This document shows, piece by piece, positions 7,345 through 15,699 of a stretch of 37,877 bases of DNA. Source of the DNA: an uncultured Eubacteriales bacterium (lineage in GTDB: Bacteria; Bacillota; Clostridia; Oscillospirales; Acutalibacteraceae); assembly GCA_900316025.1 (NCBI GenBank), contig ONBJ01000041.1, positions 1 through 37,877 on the forward strand, written 5' to 3'. The notes below the pieces were generated by a model that ran no database searches, had not been told where the DNA came from, and saw nothing but the letters and a program-made list of their open reading frames with translations. Position numbers and translations under genes: made by a program. How positions within the stretch are numbered: the stretch's first letter is position 1; every line of letters starts with the position of its first letter.

Positions 7345-10173
7345 ATGAATAGTTCTGTACGGGTGAATATGCCCGTAAAGGAAAAAACGTTTTTCAAAGA
7401 CTGGATTTTTGAACAGCGTTTTATCATAACTGCGTTTGCACTGCCTTTTCTTATAATGGGTATTGCATTTGCAAGCTTTGAGGTATATCCGTTCGGCGAC
7501 CAGCAGATACTGGTTACTGATTTCTGGCAGCAGTACTATCCGTTCTACTGTAACTTCTATGACAAGCTTCATGAAGGTTCGTCGATGCTGTGGTCGTGGG
7601 GAACAGGACTGGGTACAAACTATATAGCGTTGATTTCGTATTATCTTGCAAGTCCGCTTAATCTGCTGTTTATGTTTGTTCCGAAGGAGCTTCTGAGAGA
7701 AGCAATTACAGTATCCCTTATGGTCAAGATAGGCTGTGCAGGAATGTTCACTGCGGTATTTCTCAGAAATGTGTTCAGGAAAAATGATTTTTCAATAGTA
7801 TTCTTTTCACTTCTGTTTTCGCTGAGTGCGTTTACAATGGGTTACTACTGGAACGTAATATGGTTTGATGCAGTAGCATTGTTTCCGCTTGTTGTTTCGG
7901 GAGCGTACTCTCTGCTTGTATACGGAAAGTATAAGACTTATGTCATAGCACTTGCTCTGACAATGATTACCAACTACTATATAGGATTTTTTGTATGTAT
8001 ATTTATGGTAATCGTGTTCATAGCTGTTATGGTAATATCAAAGCCGGGAGTAAAGACTTTCTTTACAAGGCTTGTATCTATGGCAGGTTTTTCACTGCTG
8101 GCACTCTGCATAGGTATGCTGTTTATGCTTCCTGCCGTGTTTGCACTTCAGAATACCCACAGTATGGAAAATACAATGCCACTTTTCACAGATATTTATG
8201 ACTGGAAATATGATGAAAAGCTTTTGCAGTATATATCCGATATTCTGGGAAATACAGTTACTTTCACAAAGCCGACTGACAAAGAGGGACTTCCCAATAT
8301 ATACTGCGGATTTATATGCGTGCTTCTTTCGTCATTCTTCTATTTATGCAGAAAAATTTCACTGCGTGAAAAAATAGTAAGCATATGCGTACTTGTGTTC
8401 TTTATGTACTGCTGCGTATTCAAGCTGCCTAATTTTATTATTCATGGTTTTCATCTGCCGAATATGCTGCCCTACAGATTTTCGTTCCTGATAAGCTTTG
8501 TTCTGGTATGTATGGCGTACCGTGCTTTTCTGCTTCTTGATGAAATGGACTTCTTTGACCTGTTTATAATAGCGGTAACGGCTTCGGTGTTTATAGTATT
8601 TGCATATGTAGGCCCTCAGACCGTAAATCCCGACAGTCAGGAAACAGACCTCACGGCGGTAATAGCTACTGTTGCGGCTACGCTTTCCTATATTGCAATA
8701 GCTGCTCTTAAAAATGTAAAGCTTCTGCCAAAACAGCCTGCCGTGTGGTGTATGTTTGTTATAATGCTTGCGGAAATGGTTTCGGGAGCATTCCTCGGAG
8801 TAAAGACGGTTCGTGTAACATCACGTGAAGGCTATCCCGACCAGAATGAGCCGATACAGCAGCTCAAGGGAAATATAGAAAGTCAGGATAATTCTCCGTT
8901 CTACAGAATGGAAATGCAGCAGAACTATACGATAAATGATGCTACAATATACGGATATAACGGAGTTTCGCTTTTCTCGTCAACGGTAAATGAATCCATA
9001 ACAAATTTTGTAAATGAAATGGGTATGATTGGCTGGGACGCAGGAAACAGATATTATTATTGCGAAACTTCACCTCTGACAAGCTCCATACTGAATATAA
9101 AGTATATGCTTGCAAGACGTTCCGAAGCAGCAAATACAAGAAACTGGTCTTTGCTTGAATCCACAGGCGGAGCAAATTCATATAAAAACAGTACACCGCT
9201 TTCACTCGGCTTTATGACAAAATCAGCTCTGGCGGATTTCGACTACAAGCTGAACAAGGACGGAGAAGAGGCTTCTACACCGTTTGATGCACAGAACAGC
9301 TTCTTTACAAAGGCCACGGGAATAAACAAGGATATATTCATTCCTATGACAGCAGTGCCGCTTTCTACAGGTTTTCCCGTAAGTATTCTGGATAATTATA
9401 AGTATTACTGCGATGCCACATCGGATTCGGGTACTCTTACACTTACCTATACGGTAAGTAATGACAATACACCTGTATATGCTTATACACGCTGTGAAAA
9501 CTGCGAAAACAACTGCGTAAATATACTCGGAGCAACGGCAGTTGAAAAAAGATACGAGATACGTTTTCCCTATATCATATCGGTAGGAGTATTCAACAAG
9601 GGCGACCAGATAAAGATAAAGATACCGTATTCACTGGGAACATCAGGAAACTGTAATGTGTGGGTATGCGAATTTGACGAGGCTCTCTATAAGCAGGGAT
9701 ATGAGGAGCTTAATGACGAGCTTTATGATATAACCGATTTAAGAACATCTGAAATAACGGGAAATATCAAGGTTAAAAATGACGGACTTATGTTTACTTC
9801 CATACCGTATGAAAAAGGCTGGAAGGCTTATGTAGATGATGTTGAAGCAGAAATCGTCCCTGTGGCAGACAATGCAATGGTTGCGTTGAATCTGACAAGG
9901 GGAGAGCATAAGGTTGTATTCAGATATTTCCCCGAAGGCTTTGGAATAGCCCTGATTATGTTCTTCGGAGGAATTGCGGTATTTGCAGCTTTGATAATTT
10001 TTGAAAAGTTCTGGCTTGTAAAAAAGAAGAACCGCAGTATTGTAATGCCTATACCTGATTTTCCCGATAAGCTTATGAGAGAAAGTATCAGGAAAAAGGA
10101 AAATACGGAGAGTAAGGTTACAGAAGCTCCGCAGGGTAAGAGCAAAAGTAAGAATAAAAATAAAAAGCCCTGA
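7345..10173 (+). CDS. YfhO-family polytopic membrane protein (GT-C type glycosyltransferase)
   Basis: 942 residues, within the usual size of the family. Residues 25-520 hold roughly a dozen hydrophobic segments; the first outer loop contains FGDQQILVTDFWQQYYPF and WSWGTGLG, the typical YfhO N-terminal pattern with an acidic residue after TM1. A long extracytoplasmic domain (about 510-890) is followed by a last TM (about 895-915) and a Lys-rich cytoplasmic tail. Known family: B. subtilis YfhO and Listeria GtlB glycosylate wall or lipoteichoic acid using lipid-linked sugars. The acceptor here is not known. Start supported by GAGAGGA upstream. Monocistronic: own promoter and a terminator at 10190. 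Confidence 0.88.
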   Translation: MNSSVRVNMPVKEKTFFKDWIFEQRFIITAFALPFLIMGIAFASFEVYPFGDQQILVTDFWQQYYPFYCNFYDKLHEGSSMLWSWGTGLGTNYIALISYYLASPLNLLFMFVPKELLREAITVSLMVKIGCAGMFTAVFLRNVFRKNDFSIVFFSLLFSLSAFTMGYYWNVIWFDAVALFPLVVSGAYSLLVYGKYKTYVIALALTMITNYYIGFFVCIFMVIVFIAVMVISKPGVKTFFTRLVSMAGFSLLALCIGMLFMLPAVFALQNTHSMENTMPLFTDIYDWKYDEKLLQYISDILGNTVTFTKPTDKEGLPNIYCGFICVLLSSFFYLCRKISLREKIVSICVLVFFMYCCVFKLPNFIIHGFHLPNMLPYRFSFLISFVLVCMAYRAFLLLDEMDFFDLFIIAVTASVFIVFAYVGPQTVNPDSQETDLTAVIATVAATLSYIAIAALKNVKLLPKQPAVWCMFVIMLAEMVSGAFLGVKTVRVTSREGYPDQNEPIQQLKGNIESQDNSPFYRMEMQQNYTINDATIYGYNGVSLFSSTVNESITNFVNEMGMIGWDAGNRYYYCETSPLTSSILNIKYMLARRSEAANTRNWSLLESTGGANSYKNSTPLSLGFMTKSALADFDYKLNKDGEEASTPFDAQNSFFTKATGINKDIFIPMTAVPLSTGFPVSILDNYKYYCDATSDSGTLTLTYTVSNDNTPVYAYTRCENCENNCVNILGATAVEKRYEIRFPYIISVGVFNKGDQIKIKIPYSLGTSGNCNVWVCEFDEALYKQGYEELNDELYDITDLRTSEITGNIKVKNDGLMFTSIPYEKGWKAYVDDVEAEIVPVADNAMVALNLTRGEHKVVFRYFPEGFGIALIMFFGGIAVFAALIIFEKFWLVKKKNRSIVMPIPDFPDKLMRESIRKKENTESKVTEAPQGKSKSKNKNKKP

Positions 10174-10189
10174 GTCTAACTTATAGCAG

Positions 10190-10227
10190 AAAAGCCTCTG
10201 ACATTCATTCGTCAGGGGCTTTTTGTG
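10190..10227 (+). terminator. Terminator of the yfhO-like gene
   Basis: 13-bp stem (10190-10202 with 10211-10223, one G-T pair), eight-base loop, T-run at the 3' side. Starts 17 bases after the stop. Confidence 0.85.
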
Positions 10228-10322
10228 ATATGCAATACTTTAAAACAAAGCATAAACCTGTGTATAGCAGAATATCTATTTAATACTAAGACAGTATAAG
10301 CTGTATCGGGAGGTTTCGGGAT

Positions 10323-10727
10323 ATGTACAGGGAAAATTCGGTAATAAAATTATTGAAGGCAACAGCCATAGGTGCGGCGGCAGGAATATTCATATGCAGT
10401 ATCATACTTATTCTTATGTCATTTGTTTTTCTGAAAACAGAACATCTTCCGACAAGTGCCGCATATATTCTGCTCCAGATTGCAGGAGCTTTTTCGGCTT
10501 TTGCAGGAAGCTATATCGCCGTAAGAATATATAAAGAAAAAGGTCTTATTGTGGGAGTGCTGACGGCACTTATGATTTTTGTTGTAATATTTGTTACAGG
10601 ACTTATTACCTGTACAGAAAATATTTCGGTAATGTCCGTGACAAAGCTTGTGGCACTGCTCTGTGCAGGAGCTTTGGGCGGAATAATTTCGGTAAATAAA
10701 AAGAAGCGTATAGGCAGATACAAATAG
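10323..10727 (+). CDS. TIGR04086-type small membrane protein
   Basis: 134 residues with four hydrophobic segments (about 12-35, 45-65, 72-92 and 100-120) and a basic C-terminal tail (KKKRIGRYK). Length, glycine-rich helices and the YLL...FAGSYIAVRIYKEKG loop resemble the TIGR04086/YrzE group of Firmicutes membrane proteins, whose function is unknown. GGGAGG lies 12-7 bases before the ATG. It is flanked by terminators on both sides, so it forms its own transcription unit. Confidence 0.75.
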   Translation: MYRENSVIKLLKATAIGAAAGIFICSIILILMSFVFLKTEHLPTSAAYILLQIAGAFSAFAGSYIAVRIYKEKGLIVGVLTALMIFVVIFVTGLITCTENISVMSVTKLVALLCAGALGGIISVNKKKRIGRYK

Positions 10728-10744
10728 AAAATGATTATACTGAA

Positions 10745-10787
10745 AACTCCCTCTGAAATTCGGATAGCCTGAATTTCAGAGGGAGTT
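10745..10787. terminator. Perfect 17-bp hairpin after the TIGR04086-type gene
   Basis: Arms 10745-10761 and 10771-10787 pair perfectly around a nine-base loop. The downstream side is ATTAAC rather than a T-run, so termination may be imperfect. Confidence 0.7.
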
Positions 10788-10882
10788 ATTAACAGTTATA
10801 AAATTCAGCATTCACCTTTTTATCAAAAAGGTTCAAAAGACATCATAAAGTGATAATAAATGCTATATATTTTGTTAAAATG

Positions 10883-10911
10883 TTGAAATTAAATGATTTT
10901 AATGGTAACAT
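10883..10911 (+). promoter_or_regulatory. Probable promoter of the PP2C-kinase-LDT operon
   Basis: TTGAAA (10883-10888), 17-base spacer, TAACAT (10906-10911), about 80 bases before the phosphatase start. The -10 matches consensus at four of six positions. Confidence 0.45.
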
Positions 10912-10989
10912 AATAAGGTATTTAAGGAATATTTACAGATTGTTTCGGAAAAATATCATGAGATTATAAAGATTTACAGGGAGGCTGTT

Positions 10990-12147
10990 ATGTCGGAAAA
11001 AAAACTTATCGTTTCTGTAAGCTCAGATACGGGAACTGTACGCAAGAACAATCAGGATAATTTTTATATAAACGGTAAATTTATAGAAAATTACACTCAA
11101 AAGCATATAACCGCTGAGGGTAGCTTTGATGAAGGTGTATTTGCCGTAGCGGACGGAATGGGCGGCGAAAGCTTCGGAGATGTAGCCTCGGACTATGCCG
11201 TGAGAACGCTGTGTGACTTCAAAACAGAAGATGGCGGCATAAACGATGAAAATATATATGATTATGTTGATAAAGCAAACAATCTGATATGCGATGAAAT
11301 GAGAAAGCGTGGTCAGAGCATAGGAACTACCATTGCTATTGCGGATATAAAAGATGATACAGCTTCATTTTACAACGTAGGTGACAGTAAATGCTTTCTT
11401 TTCCGCAGCGGTAAGGTAAAACAAATGACAAAGGATCATAGTGTAGTTGCAAATCTTGTAGAAATGGGAGTTATCACACCCGAACAGGCAAAAACAGATA
11501 AACTCCGTCATCAGCTTTCGCAGGCACTCGGAGTTTTTCCCGAGGAGTTCATAATATCTCCGTTCATTTCCGAGCCTGTCAGTTTACAGTCGAATGATGC
11601 GGTCATCATCTGTTCAGACGGTCTTACAGATGCCCTTGACGAAAGTATGATTGCCGATATCATAATCAGAAATGAAAATCCTTTCAAGGTTTCGGACGAG
11701 CTTGTTTTTTCTGCTATGCAGAACGGCAGTAAGGATAATGTAACGGTTGTGGTTATATTCTATAAAAGAAATGACAGCCGACAGGAAAAAGTAAAGGACG
11801 TATATTATGAAAATGATGATACAGTACTGCTGAAAGAGGATAATAACCCGAAATTGTACTATAACAACAGTATCCATGAAGAGCTTGACGCTACGATAAA
11901 TCTTGATGAGAAGCTCCGTAATGCGGACAGTCCGAATTTTACGGCAGGAAACTTTTACAATAATAATACCAAAAACGAAAGTGCTTCGCCGCACTTTACA
12001 GAGAACGGTTATAATATGCCGCAAAGCTATGGCAACAGAAAAAAATCAGGTGCAGAAGCTGCATTGATTACAGCAGGCTGTATTATTGCCGTATGTGCAG
12101 GAATTGCCGCAGGAATTATATTTCTGAATTTATTTTTTTACAGATAA
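10990..12147 (+). CDS. prpC: PP2C-family Ser/Thr phosphatase with C-terminal membrane anchor
   Basis: 385 residues; soluble PrpC/Stp1 enzymes are about 250. Residues 1-258 form the PP2C domain: RKNNQDN near 18-24, VADGMGGE near 53-60 (metal-binding Asp and Gly), SIGTT and NVGDSK in the middle, CSDGLTD near 207 and GSKDNVTVVVI near 244. An Asn/Asp-rich spacer (about 260-350) leads to one TM helix at about 356-382, so the catalytic domain is cytoplasmic and tethered to the membrane. The enzyme removes phosphate from substrates of the partner kinase, and usually from the kinase itself. It starts the operon; the kinase begins 14 bases after its stop. GGGAGG is well placed before ATG 10990. Confidence 0.93.
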   Translation: MSEKKLIVSVSSDTGTVRKNNQDNFYINGKFIENYTQKHITAEGSFDEGVFAVADGMGGESFGDVASDYAVRTLCDFKTEDGGINDENIYDYVDKANNLICDEMRKRGQSIGTTIAIADIKDDTASFYNVGDSKCFLFRSGKVKQMTKDHSVVANLVEMGVITPEQAKTDKLRHQLSQALGVFPEEFIISPFISEPVSLQSNDAVIICSDGLTDALDESMIADIIIRNENPFKVSDELVFSAMQNGSKDNVTVVVIFYKRNDSRQEKVKDVYYENDDTVLLKEDNNPKLYYNNSIHEELDATINLDEKLRNADSPNFTAGNFYNNNTKNESASPHFTENGYNMPQSYGNRKKSGAEAALITAGCIIAVCAGIAAGIIFLNLFFYR

Positions 12148-12161
12148 GAGGTAGTGTTTAA

Positions 12162-14423
12162 ATGTCAGACATATCAGAATTTGCCCCTCTGTGGGGAAAG
12201 TGGGAGGTACAGGAGCTTATAGGGAAAGGCTCATTCGGAAAGGTATACCGTGCCACCTACAGCGAATTTGGAAGAAGCTACGAATCGGCAATAAAGCATA
12301 TACAAATTCCGGGTGAAAGCGTTTCCGAACAGGATATTATAAGTGAGGGCTTTGTTCAGGATACAGGCTCGATAACGGTTTACTATGAAACTATGCTCAA
12401 AAAGCTGCTTGCCGAAATAGATACAAACTACAGACTCAGAGGAAAACAGAACATAGTACTTTACGAGGATCATACCGTTTTCAAAAGAAAAGATGAAAAA
12501 GGATATGATATATTCATAAGAATGGAGTATCTTACACCGCTTACGCTTTATATGAACAACGGGGAACTGAGCGAACAGGAGGTAATAAAGCTCGGCATAG
12601 ATATGAGCAATGCTCTGAAGGTTCTCAGCGAGAACAATATACTTCACAGGGATATAAAGCCTGCAAATATATTTGTTTCCAAAAGCGGCGAGTTCAAGCT
12701 AGGAGATTTCGGCGAAGCCAAAAGCATACTTAAAAGTCAGAGTATGTCCGCAAGAGGCACATATACATATATGTCACCCGAAATTGTACGCCATTCTCCC
12801 GTTGACAAAAGAGCCGATATATATTCTCTCGGAATAGTTCTTTACCGACTTCTGAACAATAACAGGATTCCCCTTCTGCCCGACAAGTCTGCAATAAGCA
12901 ATACGGAATATGAGCAGGCAATAAACAGGCGGCTGAGCGGTGAGAGATTTCCTGCTCCGTGCAGATGTTCAGACTCTCAGCTTGCGGCAGTGATTATGAA
13001 AGCCTGTGCGTTTTCTCCGTCAGACCGCTGGCAGACACCCGAAGAACTTTTAACTGCTCTTACCGCCTGTCAGAATGGTAACAGTATTACTCATATGCTC
13101 AACAACAATGATTTTGATGAAACTGTTGTACTAAGACCAAATCAGCAGCAGAATTTTTCCCCAGACAATAATCAGTTCAATAACTATAATAATTATAAAA
13201 ACTACAATGACTATAATGACGGCTTTTCCAATATGAACAATCAGACAAGGCAGTTCAATAACGGAAATATTAACGGCGGAAACGGGCAGTTCAATCAGAA
13301 TAATATGAACCCTGATTATTACGGAAATATGCAGAATATTCTGCAGCAGCCATCATACATATACAATCCGCCCGTTACCAAGCCCGAACCCGTACAGAAT
13401 GATAAAAAAAGCAATACGGCTCTTATTGTTGTAATAATTTTACTGTCCGTAATACTTCTTGTTGTTTTAGGAATATTTATATTCAAGCTTGCAAGCGATA
13501 AAAATTCGGAAGTACTCAGCAATATTGACAATAAACTTTCAAGCTCACTGACTGACGATAACGGCGGTACTTCTTCATCGGAACAGGATTCGTCAAAGTC
13601 CGAAACACCTACGGAAGCTCCCACAGAAATTCCTACAGAACCGCCGACAATCAGGCTGGAATCATATGCCAATAAAAATTACGGAGATGTAAGACGTACT
13701 CTCGAAGCAAAGGGAATAAAGGTTGAGATTGAATACGAATACAGTGACAGGATAGAAAAAAATCGTGTCATAAAGCAGGATATTCCGTCAGGCTCTGAGG
13801 TTTCCGAAGAAGATACCGTCACGCTTACGGTTTCAAAGGGAGCAAGATATTCTCAGAAGATTGTTGTAACAAATGAGGGAAGCTCCAGTGTAAGCCGTGG
13901 TACATTTGAGCTTAAAGAGCTTAATAACGGCGAATGGAAAACTATTTTTGCGTGTTCGGCAAGTATGGGTAAAAACGGCATAGGAGAGAATTACGGCGAA
14001 GGAAAATCTGTAACGCCAAAAGGTATATTCAAGCTTGGTGTTGTATTTACCGCAAAAAGCATCAATACAAATATGAACGTTCATTATGTAGACCGTAATA
14101 CCTGTATTGTAGATGACCCCAACTCACAGTACTATAACACAATACAGGACAAGTCAAATCTTCCGTCCGGCATAAACAGTGTTGACAGCATAGGAAATAC
14201 GATACTTGACGGCTATGATTCCGCACTGATATTCATTGAGCATAACGGTGACGGCTACACAAGCGACAATGTTGTAAAGGGCAAAGGCTCGGTTATAACA
14301 ATATGCGGAAGAAACGGTGCTCTTTCTCCCACACTTGGCTGCATAGATATTTCGTCAGGAGATATGAGTACGCTGCTGTCCTACCTTGATGCAGACAAAA
14401 ACCCCCATATACAGATAAAATAA
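12162..14423 (+). CDS. PASTA Ser/Thr kinase with degenerate L,D-transpeptidase (YkuD) ectodomain
   Basis: 753 residues. Cytoplasmic kinase 1-305: glycine loop GKGSFG (21-26), Lys45, HRDIKPAN (162-169), DFG (182-184) and SPE (205-207). A Asn/Gln-rich linker (325-400) precedes one TM (419-443). Outside are a Ser/Thr/Pro stalk, a single PASTA domain (about 497-560; PrkC has three) and a YkuD-like domain (563-753) with TPKGIFKLG, DDPNS and TLGCIDIS. The Cys nucleophile is kept at C727, but the position matching the catalytic His of the next gene is C715 (GSVITIC against GSAIFFH). Known: PASTA kinases sense muropeptides or lipid II and control wall growth. Inference: the last domain binds or senses peptidoglycan stems rather than cross-linking them. 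Operon with the phosphatase and a normal L,D-transpeptidase. Confidence 0.9.
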   Translation: MSDISEFAPLWGKWEVQELIGKGSFGKVYRATYSEFGRSYESAIKHIQIPGESVSEQDIISEGFVQDTGSITVYYETMLKKLLAEIDTNYRLRGKQNIVLYEDHTVFKRKDEKGYDIFIRMEYLTPLTLYMNNGELSEQEVIKLGIDMSNALKVLSENNILHRDIKPANIFVSKSGEFKLGDFGEAKSILKSQSMSARGTYTYMSPEIVRHSPVDKRADIYSLGIVLYRLLNNNRIPLLPDKSAISNTEYEQAINRRLSGERFPAPCRCSDSQLAAVIMKACAFSPSDRWQTPEELLTALTACQNGNSITHMLNNNDFDETVVLRPNQQQNFSPDNNQFNNYNNYKNYNDYNDGFSNMNNQTRQFNNGNINGGNGQFNQNNMNPDYYGNMQNILQQPSYIYNPPVTKPEPVQNDKKSNTALIVVIILLSVILLVVLGIFIFKLASDKNSEVLSNIDNKLSSSLTDDNGGTSSSEQDSSKSETPTEAPTEIPTEPPTIRLESYANKNYGDVRRTLEAKGIKVEIEYEYSDRIEKNRVIKQDIPSGSEVSEEDTVTLTVSKGARYSQKIVVTNEGSSSVSRGTFELKELNNGEWKTIFACSASMGKNGIGENYGEGKSVTPKGIFKLGVVFTAKSINTNMNVHYVDRNTCIVDDPNSQYYNTIQDKSNLPSGINSVDSIGNTILDGYDSALIFIEHNGDGYTSDNVVKGKGSVITICGRNGALSPTLGCIDISSGDMSTLLSYLDADKNPHIQIK

Positions 14424-14442
14424 ATAAGGAGAGTTTCATAAA

Positions 14443-15504
14443 ATGAACACTAAGAAAACCATACTTGTTATTGCGGTGATATTTCTTTTATTTGCCGTAT
14501 CCTTTTCGGGTACTGTGCTTGTCGGACAGCTTTCCGAAAATAAACAGATTTTCAAGGTGAATATACCGTCGAAGTCTGATGATGACGAGAAAACGGAAGT
14601 CACAAAAAAAACATCGGAAAACAAAAAGGAAAAATCAACAAAAGATACATCTGCATCAGAAAAAGCCACTCAGAAAGGTACAGCAAAGGAAAAGGCTTCT
14701 CAGACGGCAACATCAGGCAATACCGACCAAAACAATGCAGAGAACAACGTACCTCAGAATAATTCTTCTCAGGAGGATAATTCTCAGGTAAATGATAATC
14801 ACAAAGAACCCGAAGTACCGCCCGAAAGCACAACCAATGCAGACAGCGGAAGTTCTTCATCGGCAGTATCCTCTGTACCCGACAGCAGACAAAATGATGC
14901 TTTAAGTATGATTTTATCCGATACAGGACATTCATTTGATGAATTGCAGAAAAATAAATGCAGTCAGCTTATAATTGTGGAATCCAATTACAATACCGCA
15001 CAGCTAAGTATGTTTGAAAAAGATAAAAACGGCATATGGAATAATATTGAGGAGCTTGAAACATCAGGTTATGTAGGTGCAGCAGGTGTAAGTGATAAAT
15101 CCTTTGAGGGAAGCTGGCAGACACCGAAAGGACTTTTCCCTGTGGGAGAAGCTTTCTATATTCACAATAAGCCGACAACAGGTCTTGAAAGTTTCGAGAT
15201 TACACAGGATATATACTGGGTAGATGACCCAAATTCGGCTTACTATAATCAGAAGGTGGATTTAAAAAACGGTGTAAATATGGACTGGAACAGTGCCGAG
15301 CATATGATAGATATTCAGAATTATGAGTACGGCTTTGTCATAAACTTCAATATGTCACCGATAGAAAAGGGAAAGGGTTCTGCTATATTTTTCCATATAT
15401 CAAGTTCACCGACAGCAGGCTGTGTCGGCACTTCTCAGGAAATGGTTTTGGAATATCTGAAAGTTCTTGATAAAGACAAAAATCCGTACATACTTACCTT
15501 TTAG
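14443..15504 (+). CDS. Membrane-anchored L,D-transpeptidase (YkuD/ErfK family)
   Basis: 353 residues: N-terminal signal anchor (about 6-28), a long Ser/Thr/Lys/Asn-rich low-complexity stalk (about 40-155), then a YkuD-type domain (about 170-353). It contains TPKGLFPVG, VDDPNSAYYN and GSAIFFH...SPTAGCVGTS with catalytic His318 and Cys327, the spacing of the clostridial and actinobacterial YkuD subfamily. Such enzymes make 3-3 peptidoglycan cross-links or attach proteins to the wall. It starts 19 bases after the kinase stop with an AAGGAG site. Its catalytic domain is clearly related to the kinase ectodomain upstream (shared VDDPNS and GCV/I motifs), suggesting duplication and fusion. Confidence 0.88.
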   Translation: MNTKKTILVIAVIFLLFAVSFSGTVLVGQLSENKQIFKVNIPSKSDDDEKTEVTKKTSENKKEKSTKDTSASEKATQKGTAKEKASQTATSGNTDQNNAENNVPQNNSSQEDNSQVNDNHKEPEVPPESTTNADSGSSSSAVSSVPDSRQNDALSMILSDTGHSFDELQKNKCSQLIIVESNYNTAQLSMFEKDKNGIWNNIEELETSGYVGAAGVSDKSFEGSWQTPKGLFPVGEAFYIHNKPTTGLESFEITQDIYWVDDPNSAYYNQKVDLKNGVNMDWNSAEHMIDIQNYEYGFVINFNMSPIEKGKGSAIFFHISSSPTAGCVGTSQEMVLEYLKVLDKDKNPYILTF

Positions 15505-15529
15505 CAGCAACTATGACGGAGAAAACAGA

Positions 15530-15615
15530 AAAGTTTTGATTGAACTTTTTCAAAAGTTCACGGTTTCCAAAGGCAGAGCCTTTGGCGGGATTTTAAAGGG
15601 CGGGCAGCCCTTTAA
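15530..15615 (+). repeat. Multi-hairpin intergenic repeat, copy R2
   Basis: Starts with AAGTTTTG 26 bases after the transpeptidase stop. Hairpins: 15541-15560 (8-9 bp), 15567-15585 (CCAAAGGC-AGA-GCCTTTGG, identical to a hairpin of R1) and 15593-15615 (9 bp). Shares the GGGATTTTAAAGGGC spacer with the other copies and runs in the direction of the upstream gene. Confidence 0.8.
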
Positions 15616-15637
15616 CAACAACTTCATTACACAATTA

Positions 15638-15676
15638 AGGAGGTCGGCTGTTCAATTAACGAACAGCCGACCTCCT
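15638..15676. terminator. Bidirectional terminator between the LDT gene and metG
   Basis: Perfect 16-bp stem (15638-15653 with 15661-15676), seven-base loop, between two converging genes. Moderate T-rich flank on the plus strand (CTATTTT). Confidence 0.75.
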
Positions 15677-15699
15677 GCTATTTTCAAAAATTTATTCTT

